Of a stretch of 64,000 bases of DNA, positions 1 through 10,696 are shown in pieces. Position 1 is the stretch's first letter; each line of letters starts with the position of its first letter. The position numbers and the translations under genes are program-made. The stretch is from Panax quinquefolius (Eukaryota; Streptophyta; Magnoliopsida; Apiales; Araliaceae). Location: NCBI GenBank assembly GCA_020205615.1, contig JAINUW010000763.1:186001-250000 (forward strand). The letters are read 5' to 3'. Under the pieces are notes generated by a model that worked only from the letters and a program-made list of their open reading frames with translations, was not told the DNA's origin and made no database searches.

Positions 1-134
1 GTATTAGGATCTTAGACATCATTTTTGGTGGCATAATATGAAGAGGGATGTGGCTGAATGCGTGGCAAAATGTTTAACGTGTCAGAAAGTCAAAGCTGAA
101 CATCAAAGGCCAAGCGGATTATTACAACCGTTGG
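1..134 (+). pseudogene. Tekay-type integrase, zinc-binding part (5' fragment of a split gene)
   Basis: Reading from base 2, the translation has the end of the H2C2 zinc-binding domain of a gypsy chromovirus integrase: [12 protein letters not shown], then [11 protein letters not shown], then SGLLQPLE. The two cysteines of the zinc site are present. An in-frame TAG (bases 5-7) sits where family members have the Arg of YRDL. The upstream part lies outside the window. The reading stops at base 134 because LTR A1 is inserted there. The same gene resumes in the same frame at 12,649, where the codons for LEIPE follow. Integrase would join element cDNA to the chromosome, but this copy is dead. Confidence 0.9.
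130..134. repeat. Target-site duplication GTTGG of solo LTR A1 (partner 12,649-12,653)
   Basis: GTTGG lies directly before the A1 terminus and is repeated directly after its other end at 12,649-12,653. Removing the insert and one copy restores continuous integrase codons. That shows the insertion site exactly and proves that the two integrase pieces were one gene. Confidence 0.9.
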
Positions 135-681
135 AGTGACGCCCCCAAAATAGGTATACATCACCCATCTTGAGTCGCCAAATACATGGTACAAAATTTA
201 AATACAACTTAATTATACAACAATCGTGTAAAATACGACAAAACATAATCTAAGAGTTTTAATAAGAATATTGTCATCTAGACAATATCCACACTCAATG
301 GAGTCCTCATTAAATTTATTGTCACACTATTTAACAGAATAGTGAGGAATACTAATGCTATTATCCGGACCGCCATAGTCTCTGGTTCCCAAAGCTGCCA
401 CTCATTTCATTTCTCAAGAGAACACGGTGAAAGAAAGGGTGAGCTCAACTAGCCCAAGAAGAAATATTATGACTAAGATAATGCAAAATAAATTATCATT
501 AGTCTTCAACAATGTTAACTCGATAAAATACAATAGACATCAAGTTTAATCTAAGTATGCATAAGCAATCCATTAGAAGAGTCAAGTAGAGCCTGATATC
601 TACTATCTTCTATGATTTAAAATGTTTTCATCAATTTTTATCGCTGAGACTCAGCTTAATAAATAAACCACATCATTGAGT

Positions 682-901
682 CATCCCTATACTACGGGCC
701 AAGGATATTCATTAAATCATCAATGGTCATGACTATACCGAATAATCCCTGGTCATAATCATACCAAAAACTGTCCATCAATGCATTACAGGCTACTGAG
801 AACTTTTAACACATCATTTATAACATTATAGGTCATGATTATACCGAATAATCTCTGGTCATAATCATACCAAGTCCATCTATGCACGTAAGCCAAAGAT
901 G
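682..901 (-). repeat. U5 hairpin repeats of LTR A1
   Basis: On the minus strand three degenerate copies of the GGC-x-GTAGTGC-type hairpin lie at about 876-901, 774-807 and 682-706. They match the three copies in A2 at 59,202-59,421 in order and spacing. Between them is a direct repeat of GGTATGATTATGACC and GGTATAGTCATGACC. Confidence 0.6.
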
Positions 902-1269
902 ACTTTCATCACAATATAAGCATGAGGATGATGACAATAACATAATAATTCAATAAAACAAGTTCAAGAATAAATTTTAAAGATTTATAAGTTAATTTAT
1001 CTTGAAATCAATTACGTCCAAATTGTCAACATGATACTGCTTTGTGGAGTAAAATTCAAGAATACTTAGAAGAATATTTCCATGAAAAGATACCGAATGA
1101 AGTGCAAATATCCAGGATATTCTACTAATTTCATGGAGTATAGAAGCCAAAACATTAACCAAATGAGTATCATAGAATATATGAAACTGCGAATGGAATT
1201 TCACCCGCCATGCGGTAATCCACGTAGACAGATCATTTGTACAATTTAATAAGGAATGAATAAGAAGGA

Positions 1270-1900
1270 TCATTCACCATGCATGTGATAATCCACATAG
1301 ACATGTTATTCCAACAGAATAATAAAGAATGGAACCAGGTCTAGCGTAATCAACACAGACAGGATATTCCAACAGAATAATAAAGAATGGAATAACAAAG
1401 AATTCACCATGTATGCGATATAGACGCACGCATGCATAAAAGTTATTCCAAATGTAATAATAAAGAATGGAACTGTGTCTAAGCGTAATCGCATGCATGT
1501 GATATTCCAATGTAATAATAAAGAATGGAACCAGTCAAGCGTAATCCGCATGCACAAGATATTCCAAATGAATAATAAAGAATGGAATAATGTAAGAATT
1601 CACCACGTGCATGCGATAGACCACACAAACAAAAGTTATTCCAACATAATAATAAAGAACGGGAAGAGTTACAGCATAATCCGCATGCATGTGATATTCC
1701 AAATGTAATAATAAAGAATGAAATAACAAAGAATTCACCATGCATGCGATAGACCACACAGACAGGTTATTCCAACAGAATTATAAAGAATGGAATAATG
1801 TAAGAATTTCACCATGTATGCGGTATCAGATAGACAAAAGTTATTCCAACATAATAATAAAGAATGGAATAATAGAAGCTCTCTTCATGAATACGAAAGA
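1270..1900 (-). repeat. RY-motif minisatellite in LTR A1
   Basis: Nine to ten degenerate copies of a unit of about 55-80 bp, each carrying AATAATAAAGAATGGA. Most copies also carry CATGCA or CATGCATG cores (near 1277, 1429, 1489, 1547, 1606, 1681 and 1738). The same array occurs in A2 with about eight copies, so copy number varies between LTRs. It lies downstream of the TATA box in element orientation, so it would be in the transcribed leader. Confidence 0.8.
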
Positions 1901-1905
1901 AATAA

Positions 1906-1922
1906 TACCCCTTACCTTAGAA
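1906..1922 (-). promoter_or_regulatory. Splice-donor-like site AAG|GTAAGGGG in LTR A1
   Basis: On the minus strand CTAAGGTAAGGGG reads as a strong plant 5' splice site (GT at 1,915-1,914), about 135 bp downstream of the TATA box. The same site is found at the same place in every A and B LTR that reaches this far. Confidence 0.45.
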
Positions 1923-2048
1923 AGAAACTGGATACTGGAGTAGAGAGGTAGCAGACTTCTCTTCTTCTTTTTCTCTATAATTTCTCTCTATAATAATTGC
2001 TCTATTGTTTTTGTGAATTGGTGAGAAATAAAGGAAGAATGAGCTTCT

Positions 2049-2056
2049 ATTTATAG
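2049..2056 (-). promoter_or_regulatory. TATA box of LTR A1
   Basis: TATAAATA on the minus strand, inside CCTATAAATAGAAGCTC, identical to the TATA regions of A2 at 57,603 and 63,590. It marks the U3/R border of the LTR. Confidence 0.75.
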
Positions 2057-2754
2057 GAAAATATAGTTTCGATAATTGCACGTTTTGGGGCTCAAAATAT
2101 TACAGTACAATACCTTCAACTTTTCTTTCATTTTTAATTTAGTCCTGCAAGTATTATCAAACTTGCACCACCTCCCCTAATAGTAAATAATGTGAATCAA
2201 TAGTTTAATCATGTGAATCAATAGTTATAATCATGTGAAAATACGAATTACAGTATAATACCTCCATCTATACCTCCATTTTTAACTTAGTCATGCAAGT
2301 ATTATCAATCTTGCACCAACTCCCCTAATAGTACAAGAATGTGAATCAATAGTACACACATGTGAACAAATAGTTATAATAATGTGAATTAATAGCAATT
2401 AATTGCTCATTTATCCGGTTAATTACTCGATTGGTCAATATAACCTCCAGATTTCAATTATTATCGAAATAAATGTCGATTTCCACTAACACTAACAATC
2501 CCAACACAATGGAAATATTTTTCTCAAAAATTTTATTTTTGAAATTTTGAAGTTTGTCTTTTTCCTAAAAAGTCAACTATTGATTTTTTGACCAAAAAGT
2601 CAACCTCGACAAATTTTGTGTTTATAGTCTATTTCTACTAATTTCATCGCTCCGGACTCAAATATCACATCCGCGTCTCCAAATTCAACTCTGAACTCAA
2701 ATTTGATTTTTAATAACATTCATCATTAATATTATAACTCACAATATTTAACAA

Positions 2755-2850
2755 CCAGGTCGTTCCCAGGAAAGAGGGGGCTTTCCGATAAGGATTTCTC
2801 CTTATTGGCGCACAATTAGATGACCAAACCTCCTCGCTGTAACTTCTAGA
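2755..2850 (-). repeat. Conserved U3 core block with hairpin (LTR A1 copy)
   Basis: A block of about 95 bp, far better conserved among A and B LTRs than its surroundings. It runs from TCTAGAAGTT to CCCCCTCTTTCC on the minus strand. It contains a perfect 7-bp stem ATAAGGA/TCCTTAT around a 4-base loop (2,788-2,805). Other copies are at about 13,475-13,565, 18,190-18,280, 35,725-35,815, 43,410-43,505, 50,720-50,810, 56,985-57,075 and 62,970-63,060. Confidence 0.75.
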
Positions 2851-3321
2851 CATTGTAAATATTGCAATTTAATAATATGAATAACTTTGTCGTCTCAATT
2901 ATTGATTTAATAATATAACATTTTATGCGAGATGATAATTGTGACAATAATCGAATCAATAATATGAGAGATATGATGCAAAGAATTATCGTAGTAATAA
3001 TTGAGTATAATCGAGTGACTTCTCACGTAAGCATCAATAATCAATACCGTAGCTACTATGCAACCACGCCAGACATCGTATTTTTACTACCGGGTAGTTC
3101 AACAGTTTTAACGGTAACACTTTCATCGTTATTTTTAATAAATGATAACTCTGTCATTTTCTTACTACGACAATACTTCCGTTGTGGGGTCCACCAATGA
3201 TTGTCGTTGTTATTTAATATTCCCTGTTAAAATGAATATTCCCCGACTAATCGAATATTATATAACCACTTGCTTACTTTGCAAAATTTGTTAATATTAC
3301 CCACAACTATAACATTATATC

Positions 3322-5183
3322 TGTTAAGTTTGTAATATTCATGAAGCAATCAAATTGCATAAAAGTGCGGAAGCATGTAAAATCAGAGTTTAAAAATTTA
3401 CAAACCATATACCCGGATCACTCTTTATGCACAATTATTAATTAAACGAAAAGATAAAGAATAAATCATACCCTTGAAGATCGAGCTTCCTCGTGTACAA
3501 GTTCACCTCCAATCCTTTTCGCTCAACTTGAATCCACCGGGTTTGGTTCCTTCCTTTGATCAACGTTAGCCACCCATGTGTTTGGCCTCAGAGGTGATCC
3601 ACCAAGGAAGAAGAAAATTCAAGAAGAAGGGTGGTTGGCTAAACCCTAGTTTTTCTATCTCTATATAAAGGGTGTACTCTCCCAACTATTGGAATTACGA
3701 TATTGTAAAAAGTCAACAACCCATATCACCCATAATAAGACTACTCTTATTTATAGATGTGGGCAACCCACCTTAACAATTAATGAATTTTGTTTTAATT
3801 AATTAAATTCTTTTAATTAATTAAGCTCCCAAATCTTATTAGGGATAATTAATTAAATTCCTTTAACTAATTTTCCTTCCTAATCCAATTAGGAATAAAT
3901 GAGAGTACTTATATTAAATTAATTCCTAAACTCTTTTAAAATTAAAATAATAATAATTGTAATAATATTAATAAGACTCCTCTTATTAATTTATATTTAA
4001 TATTTCTAAAATATTAAATAATAAATATTAAGCTATTTAATTTATTCTATCACCATAGATTAAATTAAATATACTTAACATATTATTACGATTATGCCAT
4101 TAACTCTTAAATAATTATTCTTCCTTTTATGGTGTGACCCTTTAGGTTCTCCATATTAATAGGTTGTGAATAAATCAATTAGAACAATTCTAATCTTATT
4201 TAAATAAATAAATTAAACAATTAATTTATTTAAATAAATAATATTTATTCTACAATAGGGATAAGCCTCCCTAGCGATCAACGACTTTCCGGATAATATA
4301 GATTTCAACATTAATCATAAAAGAACCTTTGAGTAAATAGTTACCAGACAATTCAATCCTTCCACCATATAATGTCCCAATTAAATATAAGACATGGAAT
4401 TATTGTCAAGTCTTATTTTATTTAATTATATGTATTTCGATCCTTAAATGCACAACTCAAATAATGCAAATTAGAAACTCCTTTCTAATTTCATTCTCGC
4501 CGCCAAGGACTCTTGGGTTGTCATTTATCGAATCACATAGGACATTTCTCTTCTTTTATTAGAAGTGGTAGATTCTTTATTGATCATACATTATCTCCAT
4601 GTACAACTTATTATACCCAAGCATACCCCTTTGATATACCCTAAGGGTCTTAAGGAATAAGTCAAAGTATAACTCATCATACACAAGATACTATGATGAT
4701 CTCAAGTCCAAGGATTACTCAGTACTACTATCACTACAGAATTCCTATTGACAGCAAATAAAACTCCATTAGGTATTCCTTAGCGAGCAACGTTCGGTGA
4801 ACTTATTCTCTAATAAGCACCTACATACTTGCTTTAGTGTCTCCACACAAATGATCATGAGATCAATCATCCTCATCCAATGAGCAAAGCAACGATGTAC
4901 CAATCTATCCGGATTCACTAATCCCCAATTTAGTAATCCAATGATTGGGAACTATTTTAGTTTTAAGCTTTCTAAGAATTTAGATCTCATTAGAATGATC
5001 ATCATCATTATTCTAAAAGCATTGCTTAAAACTATGGGTTTATCACATATTATAAAACAACATCATGTAGATAATTAAAAGCCTTTAATAAATTAATACT
5101 TTTTATTAATAAATGAATAAGATTGTTTACAAAGTATATGCTTTATCATCAAACATGATTGGCTTGTGTGCATACTACTTTCA
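3322..5183 (-). repeat. 3' LTR of the copia element
   Basis: Direct repeat of 10,697-12,570. In the first 67 bp of the pair I see three differences, all transitions. Further in, there are several clustered replacements (for example at 4,251, 4,345, 4,404 and 4,508). TATA box on the minus strand at 3,748-3,755. No coding content. Confidence 0.93.
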
Positions 5184-5184
5184 A

Positions 5185-5195
5185 TCTCCCACTTG
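5185..5195 (-). other. Polypurine tract of the copia element
   Basis: Minus strand AAGTGGGAGAT lies immediately before the LTR start TGAAAGTAGTATG. This is the usual copia plus-strand primer position and composition. Confidence 0.8.
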
Positions 5196-5199
5196 AACT

Positions 5200-6110
5200 A
5201 AAGCCAATCGTCATGGTATCTTATACTCTTCTTCTCTAAGTGACGATTCTCCTGCTATTGGATAAGCTTTAGTTAATGGATATGTGATGTTGTTCATGAG
5301 AGTCCACTATCTCTATAGTGATTTCCCATCTTTCAATGATTCTAATAATCAAATGAAAGTGCCACAACACATGTTTAGATCCAAGATGAGATTTAGGAAC
5401 TATTCCTAGTTCTGCAATGAACTTTTAATCCAAACAATCAACTTGCAGCTTCATTTACAACTATATACTTTGTCTTTATCACTAAACCAAAGAACTCTTT
5501 CTTTGTTTGGAACCTTTCCAATTCACTGCACCACTGTTCAAGGTAACCCTTTACCTTAAAGTGGATTTTTCTGTCGTCTTGGTGCATCTCGAAAAACTTG
5601 AGTCTGTTATGCCCTCTAGTTTTAATTCAGACCCACCATGAATATGATCACATCCTTAGTGCCGGTTAAGCACTTTAAGATGTTTTTCACTGACTCATAG
5701 TGAACTTCTCCAGGATATGACTGATCAACATCAGGTCTCGTATATTTCATTGCATACATGATTGTCACTCATGCGACCTCTCTTTTCAGGAGTCTGTGGG
5801 GACTATTAGGAGAGATACACTCCAAGGGCTCATCAACATGAGACATCCCATGGATTTTGCCATGCTAAACGACTTTAGCATCAAATGAATATACATTCCT
5901 TGGGTTAAGTCGAGCATCCTCTTAAATCTATCTATATAGATTTATATCCCCAATTAAGATACTCTTCCAAATCATTCATGGAGGAATGTTTAGACAACTT
6001 TATCTTTACTGATTGTAGCAATGGTATGTCATTCCTTATCCGTAGTATATCAACATATAATATTAGGAATGTCACGACGCTCCCACTGACCCTTTTGTAC
6101 ACACTAAAAG
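5200..6110 (-). pseudogene. copia reverse transcriptase (C-terminal end) and RNase H remnant
   Basis: Minus-strand reading begins with VYKRVSGSVVTFLILYVD at about 6,105-6,046, the region that ends in the YVDD box of copia RT. Here one Asp is missing (YVDIL), so the polymerase site is destroyed. RNase H phrases follow: GGSELKLEG, TDSSFS and AVNWKGSKQ. The reading ends close to the polypurine tract. The RT fingers and palm upstream of VYKRVSGS are deleted: the junction near 6,110-6,125 joins them straight to the acidic linker after integrase. Several stops and frameshifts. Confidence 0.85.
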
Positions 6111-6119
6111 TCTTACCTC

Positions 6120-6900
6120 ATCGAATGTAACTCTGGATCATCATCTTCTATGATATGTACCTCATCATCATCATCCATGATGAATCCATACCTCCTAGGT
6201 ATCTTTGGTACTATTCCGCATTTACAATTGGTTTGTGGTACAATAGTTCATCTACTGTGTTCTTCTTATTTGACTTATAGTGTTTTGTGGTTCTTGAACT
6301 CTTCAAGATCTATTATCCTCCCACTAGCCCCTTTAATGATAAACACATTTATCTTAGAAGGCAGCGTGTTTCGCAACAAACACCTTTTTGCTAAGTAGGA
6401 TTATAGAACATATACCCTAAACTTACTTTAGGATGTCCCATAAATCTACACTTGTCAAATCTTGTCCCAAGCTTATCTTTTGAAACCTTTTCACATAAGT
6501 TGGACAGCCCCTTATCTTAACATACTTAAGATTAGGAATCCTCCTTGTCCATAACTTTTATGGAGTCTTTAAATGGATTTTGAGGTTACCATTTTAAAGT
6601 AGATATGCTACCATTTCTAGGACATTATCCCGAAGGATACCGGAATGTCGGTAAAATCATTATGGACCGCACCATGTCCAACAAGGTACGATTTTTCATT
6701 TAGATACATTAATCAATTATTGCGTATCGGGATGTGTCCATTATGAGAAAACCATTTGAGATGATCTAGAAACTTATCAAGACAAGTATTTATTCCTTGA
6801 TCTAATCAAAGAATCTTAAAACTTTGTCAATTTGTTTCACTTCTGAATTCTTTGAACCTTTCAAATAATTCACACTTGTATTTCAGCAAATACACACATT
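6120..6900 (-). pseudogene. copia integrase (core to C-terminus) remnant
   Basis: Minus-strand translation gives ERFKEFRSET, LDHLKWFSHNGHIP, then DKLGTRFDKCRFMGHPK with GYMFYNPT, the C-terminal signature of copia integrase. An acidic linker follows at about 6,220-6,130: VPKIPRRYGFIMDDDDE and HIIEDDDP. This linker is usual between integrase and RT in the BARE/Angela group. Many stops interrupt it. An open frame on the plus strand at 6,150-6,398 is only the antisense of this segment. Confidence 0.85.
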
Positions 6901-6942
6901 CAACTCTTTGAATGATCATCTCCTTTTCTTATACTAATTTGT

Positions 6943-7340
6943 TCAATATGCAAAATTATTTTCATGTAAGTCAAGTATACAAAATTTATTAAGTGATATT
7001 CCAGTTCTATACAAAACATTATTATTATAAATAGAACAACAATTGTTCTTAATTATAATACCAAAAATTTCATTGTCCAACAATAAAATGGAAATAATAT
7101 TTTTAACAAGAACTGGAATACAATAACAACTTATTGACTTAATAGATTTGCCCGTAGGCATTGCTAAACTATAAGTTTTTATGGCTAATATGGCAACCTT
7201 TGCTATATTTTCCACACATAGGATTACTTATATTTGTTTAGCTTTTACTACATTTGGTCCTTCATAAATCTATATTTATGATAACCAAAGTCGGTATCCA
7301 ATACCCAAGTAGAACCTCGACTTAAAGAAAATTTATTTCA
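6943..7340 (-). pseudogene. copia protease end and pre-integrase domain remnant
   Basis: A 90-codon open stretch on the minus strand (6,943-7,215) contains CYCIPVLVKNIISILLLD and IIKNNCCSIYNNNVLY, typical of the segment between the aspartic protease and the integrase zinc finger of copia Pol. Upstream, TWVLDTDFGYH resembles the protease active-site region (usually W-x-x-D-S-G-x-x-x-H), with the Ser-Gly changed to Thr-Asp. It lies between gag and integrase, in the right order. Confidence 0.82.
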
Positions 7341-7343
7341 ATC

Positions 7344-8110
7344 ATGAAAAATCGTATTTGTAAACCAAACTTCACTAAGCTTCTTTGGTTAGCCTCTCGT
7401 AAGATGCTTCTCCGCTTTCTTTCCGGTGTCCGGGCTTATTGCGGTGGAAGCAAACTCCTTTGCTATCCATATCGGTTTTTGTTCTTATTATCCTTTGTTT
7501 ATGCCTTTCTATTTACCTTCTTTGAATCGTTCTTCTTTCGTAAGATCCTTTGGCCCCTACTAGTAAGACTTGGTCTTTCTTGGTTGAAAGTGACTCTCAA
7601 CATTTTTCAACATGTTAAGCAAATCAATGAGGTCGATATCTAGCTTGTTCATATGAAAATTCACAACAATTGTGAAAGGAGTCCCGGAGTGAGTGCAAGA
7701 TCAAATCTTGGCTCAACTCTCCATCCATGACAAAACTCGTTGTCTAATTGATCAATCAAATTGATAATGTTAAGGACTTTTATCTGCATCTTGAAGTGTC
7801 ATCTGGTCATTCTAGATCGGAAGAGCTCCTTAGATATCTCGATATCTATCGGTCCTACTTTCCTCACCATCAACTACTTGATGTGCGGGAATATAGTAAA
7901 GCATCCATAGTTTCATCGACGTGGCCGAAACTCGTTACTCATGGATGCGAGCATGATGCATTGAGCCAATCAGTGCATCATCTTGCCACTTTCTAAAAGT
8001 AGCAATCTCTTCCTCAAAGGCATTGTCTCGCAACCATTGCGAGGATGGGCGTATGTTAAGGACATAAGATAGCTTTTCAAATATGAGAACTATTCTCAAA
8101 TTCCTTAACC
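7344..8110 (-). pseudogene. copia gag remnant
   Basis: Minus-strand phrases in order: LSYVLNI, FRKWQDDAL, ESRTDRYRD, LSQDLILHS, VVNFHMNKLDIDLIDLLNML, then a degenerate zinc knuckle VCFHRNKPGH in which the second Cys is Arg. This is the Gag capsid and nucleocapsid of a copia element. The protein is scattered over all three frames. The 99-codon open frame on the plus strand at 7,344-7,643 is an antisense shadow of it. Confidence 0.85.
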
Positions 8111-8392
8111 AATCCGTTTAATTAGGTCCAAGTTAATTTAGTATCTAATATGCTATGCAAATGATAGTAATTTTAGACATTTGTAAAATTCAGTAAATGA
8201 ATTTGTAATTAACAACATTTTAGCATACATTCTTTTATTAATTACCAAAATAATTTAGGTCTTGTTTTAAATTGGTATCTCCCACTATTTTCATCAAACT
8301 ATATTACCTCACTTATATAGTTGGCAAAATCTAATTAAAGATTTGCTAGTGAGAATAAGGATCCCATTTCAAATGTATATAGCCTTGTGGTG

Positions 8393-8678
8393 ACACAACA
8401 AACTATATATAAATAAATAGGTAGACAACTTTTGTCAATTACATCAACTATGCAACTCCTTGTATTTTGCCTCTTAGATTATTTTGATCAAGTGGTGGCA
8501 CATCCGAATCAAAATTATCCAAGTTAAGTCCGACCTAGCACTCCATATATTCAAAAAAGAAAATATCATCCTTGTGGTGACACAACAAAACAATATTGTT
8601 CAATTTTCTTTATAAGCATCAAATGTGATAAATTAACATCTTAAATACTTAATACTTGCCTTGTGGTGACACAACAAA
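8393..8678 (-). repeat. Three stem-loop repeats in the copia leader
   Basis: The 20-bp sequence CCTTGTGGTGACACAACAAA (with small changes) occurs at 8,393, 8,570 and 8,659. Each copy holds a perfect 5-bp inverted repeat TTGTG/CACAA around four bases. They sit between PBS and gag, where retroelement packaging or dimerisation structures lie. That role is inference. Confidence 0.6.
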
Positions 8679-8819
8679 CTCATATTAAATATTTAATACT
8701 CTATTAATTTTATCATGCTAGAAGGCTGACGCTCGATATTCCAAATATCTTTGAACGCTTAGGACTTAATATAAAAATTTTGAGGATTTATTATTAAATT
8801 TGTCTCATCTTGTTTAGCG

Positions 8820-8900
8820 CATGCATATATATATATATAAAATACGCGTTATATTAATTAACATGCGAAGCATGTTTGCATAATATATAATATATATATA
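8820..8900 (-). repeat. AT-rich segment with ATGC-GAA-GCAT hairpin in the copia leader
   Basis: TA microsatellites flank a perfect hairpin ACATGC-GAA-GCATGT (8,861-8,875). A related hairpin with a swapped base pair is at 21,376-21,390. No coding content between about 8,110 and 9,470 otherwise. Confidence 0.55.
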
Positions 8901-9469
8901 GTATAAGCATGCACATATAGAATACTATATTCTACCCGGATTGATTATGGACTTTTATTCTAGTTTGGTTCACTAGAGCCACCAAGTGAACCAAAAGGTC
9001 AAACCCTAGGGGTGCAAGAAATAATATTTAAATATAACTATTACATTTAAACCCGGGCTCCATTACAAACGGGTCTTCACGCGCTCCTTGCTCCTTGATC
9101 TCCAATTTTTCAAAAAACTAATTTTAACTATTCCTATTACATAACTATTTTAAAATAAATAGAAACCTTGATCAAAGCAGCCATCGAGGGAAGTACATAG
9201 GAGGAGATAGAATTTACATTCGTAAAAATTAGAGAAGACGAGGCACTGTAAGACCCCATTTAATAAAACCCATACATTCATGCATCCAACTAAAATAAAA
9301 TCCAATCATATTGGTCAATAGTCCATAATCAATCCCATTTATTATCATACACATCACCATATGCATCAATAAATAACATTCATCTCATGAATAATAAACA
9401 TTTAATATATATATTGATATCATTTAATGGGCAAATTTAGTTAGTATAAAATCTATTTTTGAATTAAAA

Positions 9470-10200
9470 TAAACTCCTTTATTTTAATCCAAATTTAAAT
9501 CAAAATAAAACTATTTTATTTTAATTTATCCAATTTTGAATAAAATAAACTATTTTATTTTAATCAAAATCTTTAATCAAAATAAACTCCATTATTTTAA
9601 TTAATTATGGAATCCAATTCCATGTAAAAAAAAATAAAACTCCTTTATTTAAAGGAAATTAGGATTCTCTTTCCTATTCACAAATAAACTCTTTTATTTT
9701 GAATAATATGAAATCTATTTCATATCTAAATAAACTCCTTTATTTAAGGAAACATGGATTCTCTTTCCTATTCACAAATAAACTCTTTTATTTTGAATAA
9801 TATGAAATCCTATTTCATATCTAAATAAACTCCTTTATTTAAGGAAATTAGGATTCTCTTTCCTATTCACAAATAAACTCTTTTATTTTGAATAATATGA
9901 AATCCTATTTCATATCTAAATAAACTCCTTTATTTAAGGAAACATGGATTCTCTTTCCTATTCACAAATAAACTCTTTTATTTTGAATAATATGAAATCT
10001 ATTTCATATCTAAATAAACTCCTTTATTTAAGGAAATTATAGAATCCAATTTCAACTCTAATTAGTTATCATGGAATCCAATTCCAATTCTAATTAGTTA
10101 GCATGAAATTTAATTTTAAAATTAAAATAAAACTATTATTTTAAAATTAAAATAAACTTTTTATTTAAAATTAAAATAAACCTTTTATTTTAATTATAAA
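9470..10200 (-). repeat. AAATAAA...TTTATTT hairpin repeats and 95-bp minisatellite
   Basis: The stretch is built of short inverted repeats such as AAATAAACTCCTTTATTT. From about 9,633 to 10,040 these form a tandem array with a 94-95 bp period (starts near 9,633, 9,728, 9,823, 9,918 and 10,012), two hairpins per unit. Units alternate between TTAGG and CATGG before ATTCTC, so the array also shows a 190-bp dimer period. It lies in the untranslated leader of the copia element. Confidence 0.85.
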
Positions 10201-10204
10201 ATTA

Positions 10205-10320
10205 TTGAGAATATATATATATATATATATTAACCGTATATATAATAATATATATATATAGTACGGTATATATATATATATATATATCTGTATATATATA
10301 TATATATATATATATAGTAT
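10205..10320. repeat. (TA)n microsatellite
   Basis: Several runs of TA interrupted by TAACCG and TAGTACGG. The 360 bp after it up to the PBS hold poly-A and poly-T runs and no gene. Confidence 0.9.
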
Positions 10321-10682
10321 GGCCAAAAAGATCGCTTCAAAATTTCCTTTATTTAAGTGCAGCGTGTAATATATATATATTCCAGCAAGTCATCATGTAC
10401 GGCTGATTTAAGAGGAGCCACATGCTTCTTTTTTTTTAAAAAAATTTTGCTGGCAACGTGAACCCATAAAAAAAAAAAAAACAAGTAGCTTTCCGTGTAT
10501 TTCACTTTGCAACTTTTGATTTCCGTGCAATGTTTGTAATTCATGTGCCACGAAACCTTTTTTTTTCGGTTATTTTTTTTTTTTTAAAATTTTATATAAT
10601 AAAATTATGCCCAATTAAATTGTTCTAAACACATATCAATATACATATCAAATTAAACAATTAATAATTTGCATAAAGGTTT

Positions 10683-10695
10683 GGCTCTGATGCCA
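10683..10695 (-). other. Primer-binding site of the copia element
   Basis: Minus strand TGGCATCAGAGCC, next to the end of the 5' LTR. It differs by one base from the common plant PBS TGGTATCAGAGC that pairs with the 3' end of initiator tRNA-Met. This fixes the element's orientation. Confidence 0.88.
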
Positions 10696-10696
10696 C

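Noticed and set aside
6150..6398. Plus-strand open frame of 82 codons
   Set aside because: Antisense shadow of the copia integrase tail and acidic linker.
7344..7996. Plus-strand open frames of 99 and 82 codons
   Set aside because: They are antisense to the copia gag, whose conserved phrases read on the minus strand.
9247..9300. TGTAAGACCCC inside the copia leader, identical to the start of gypsy LTRs A and B
   Set aside because: The sequence after it does not match any LTR here and no matching 3' terminus or TSD is visible before the PBS. It may be a short relic or coincidence.
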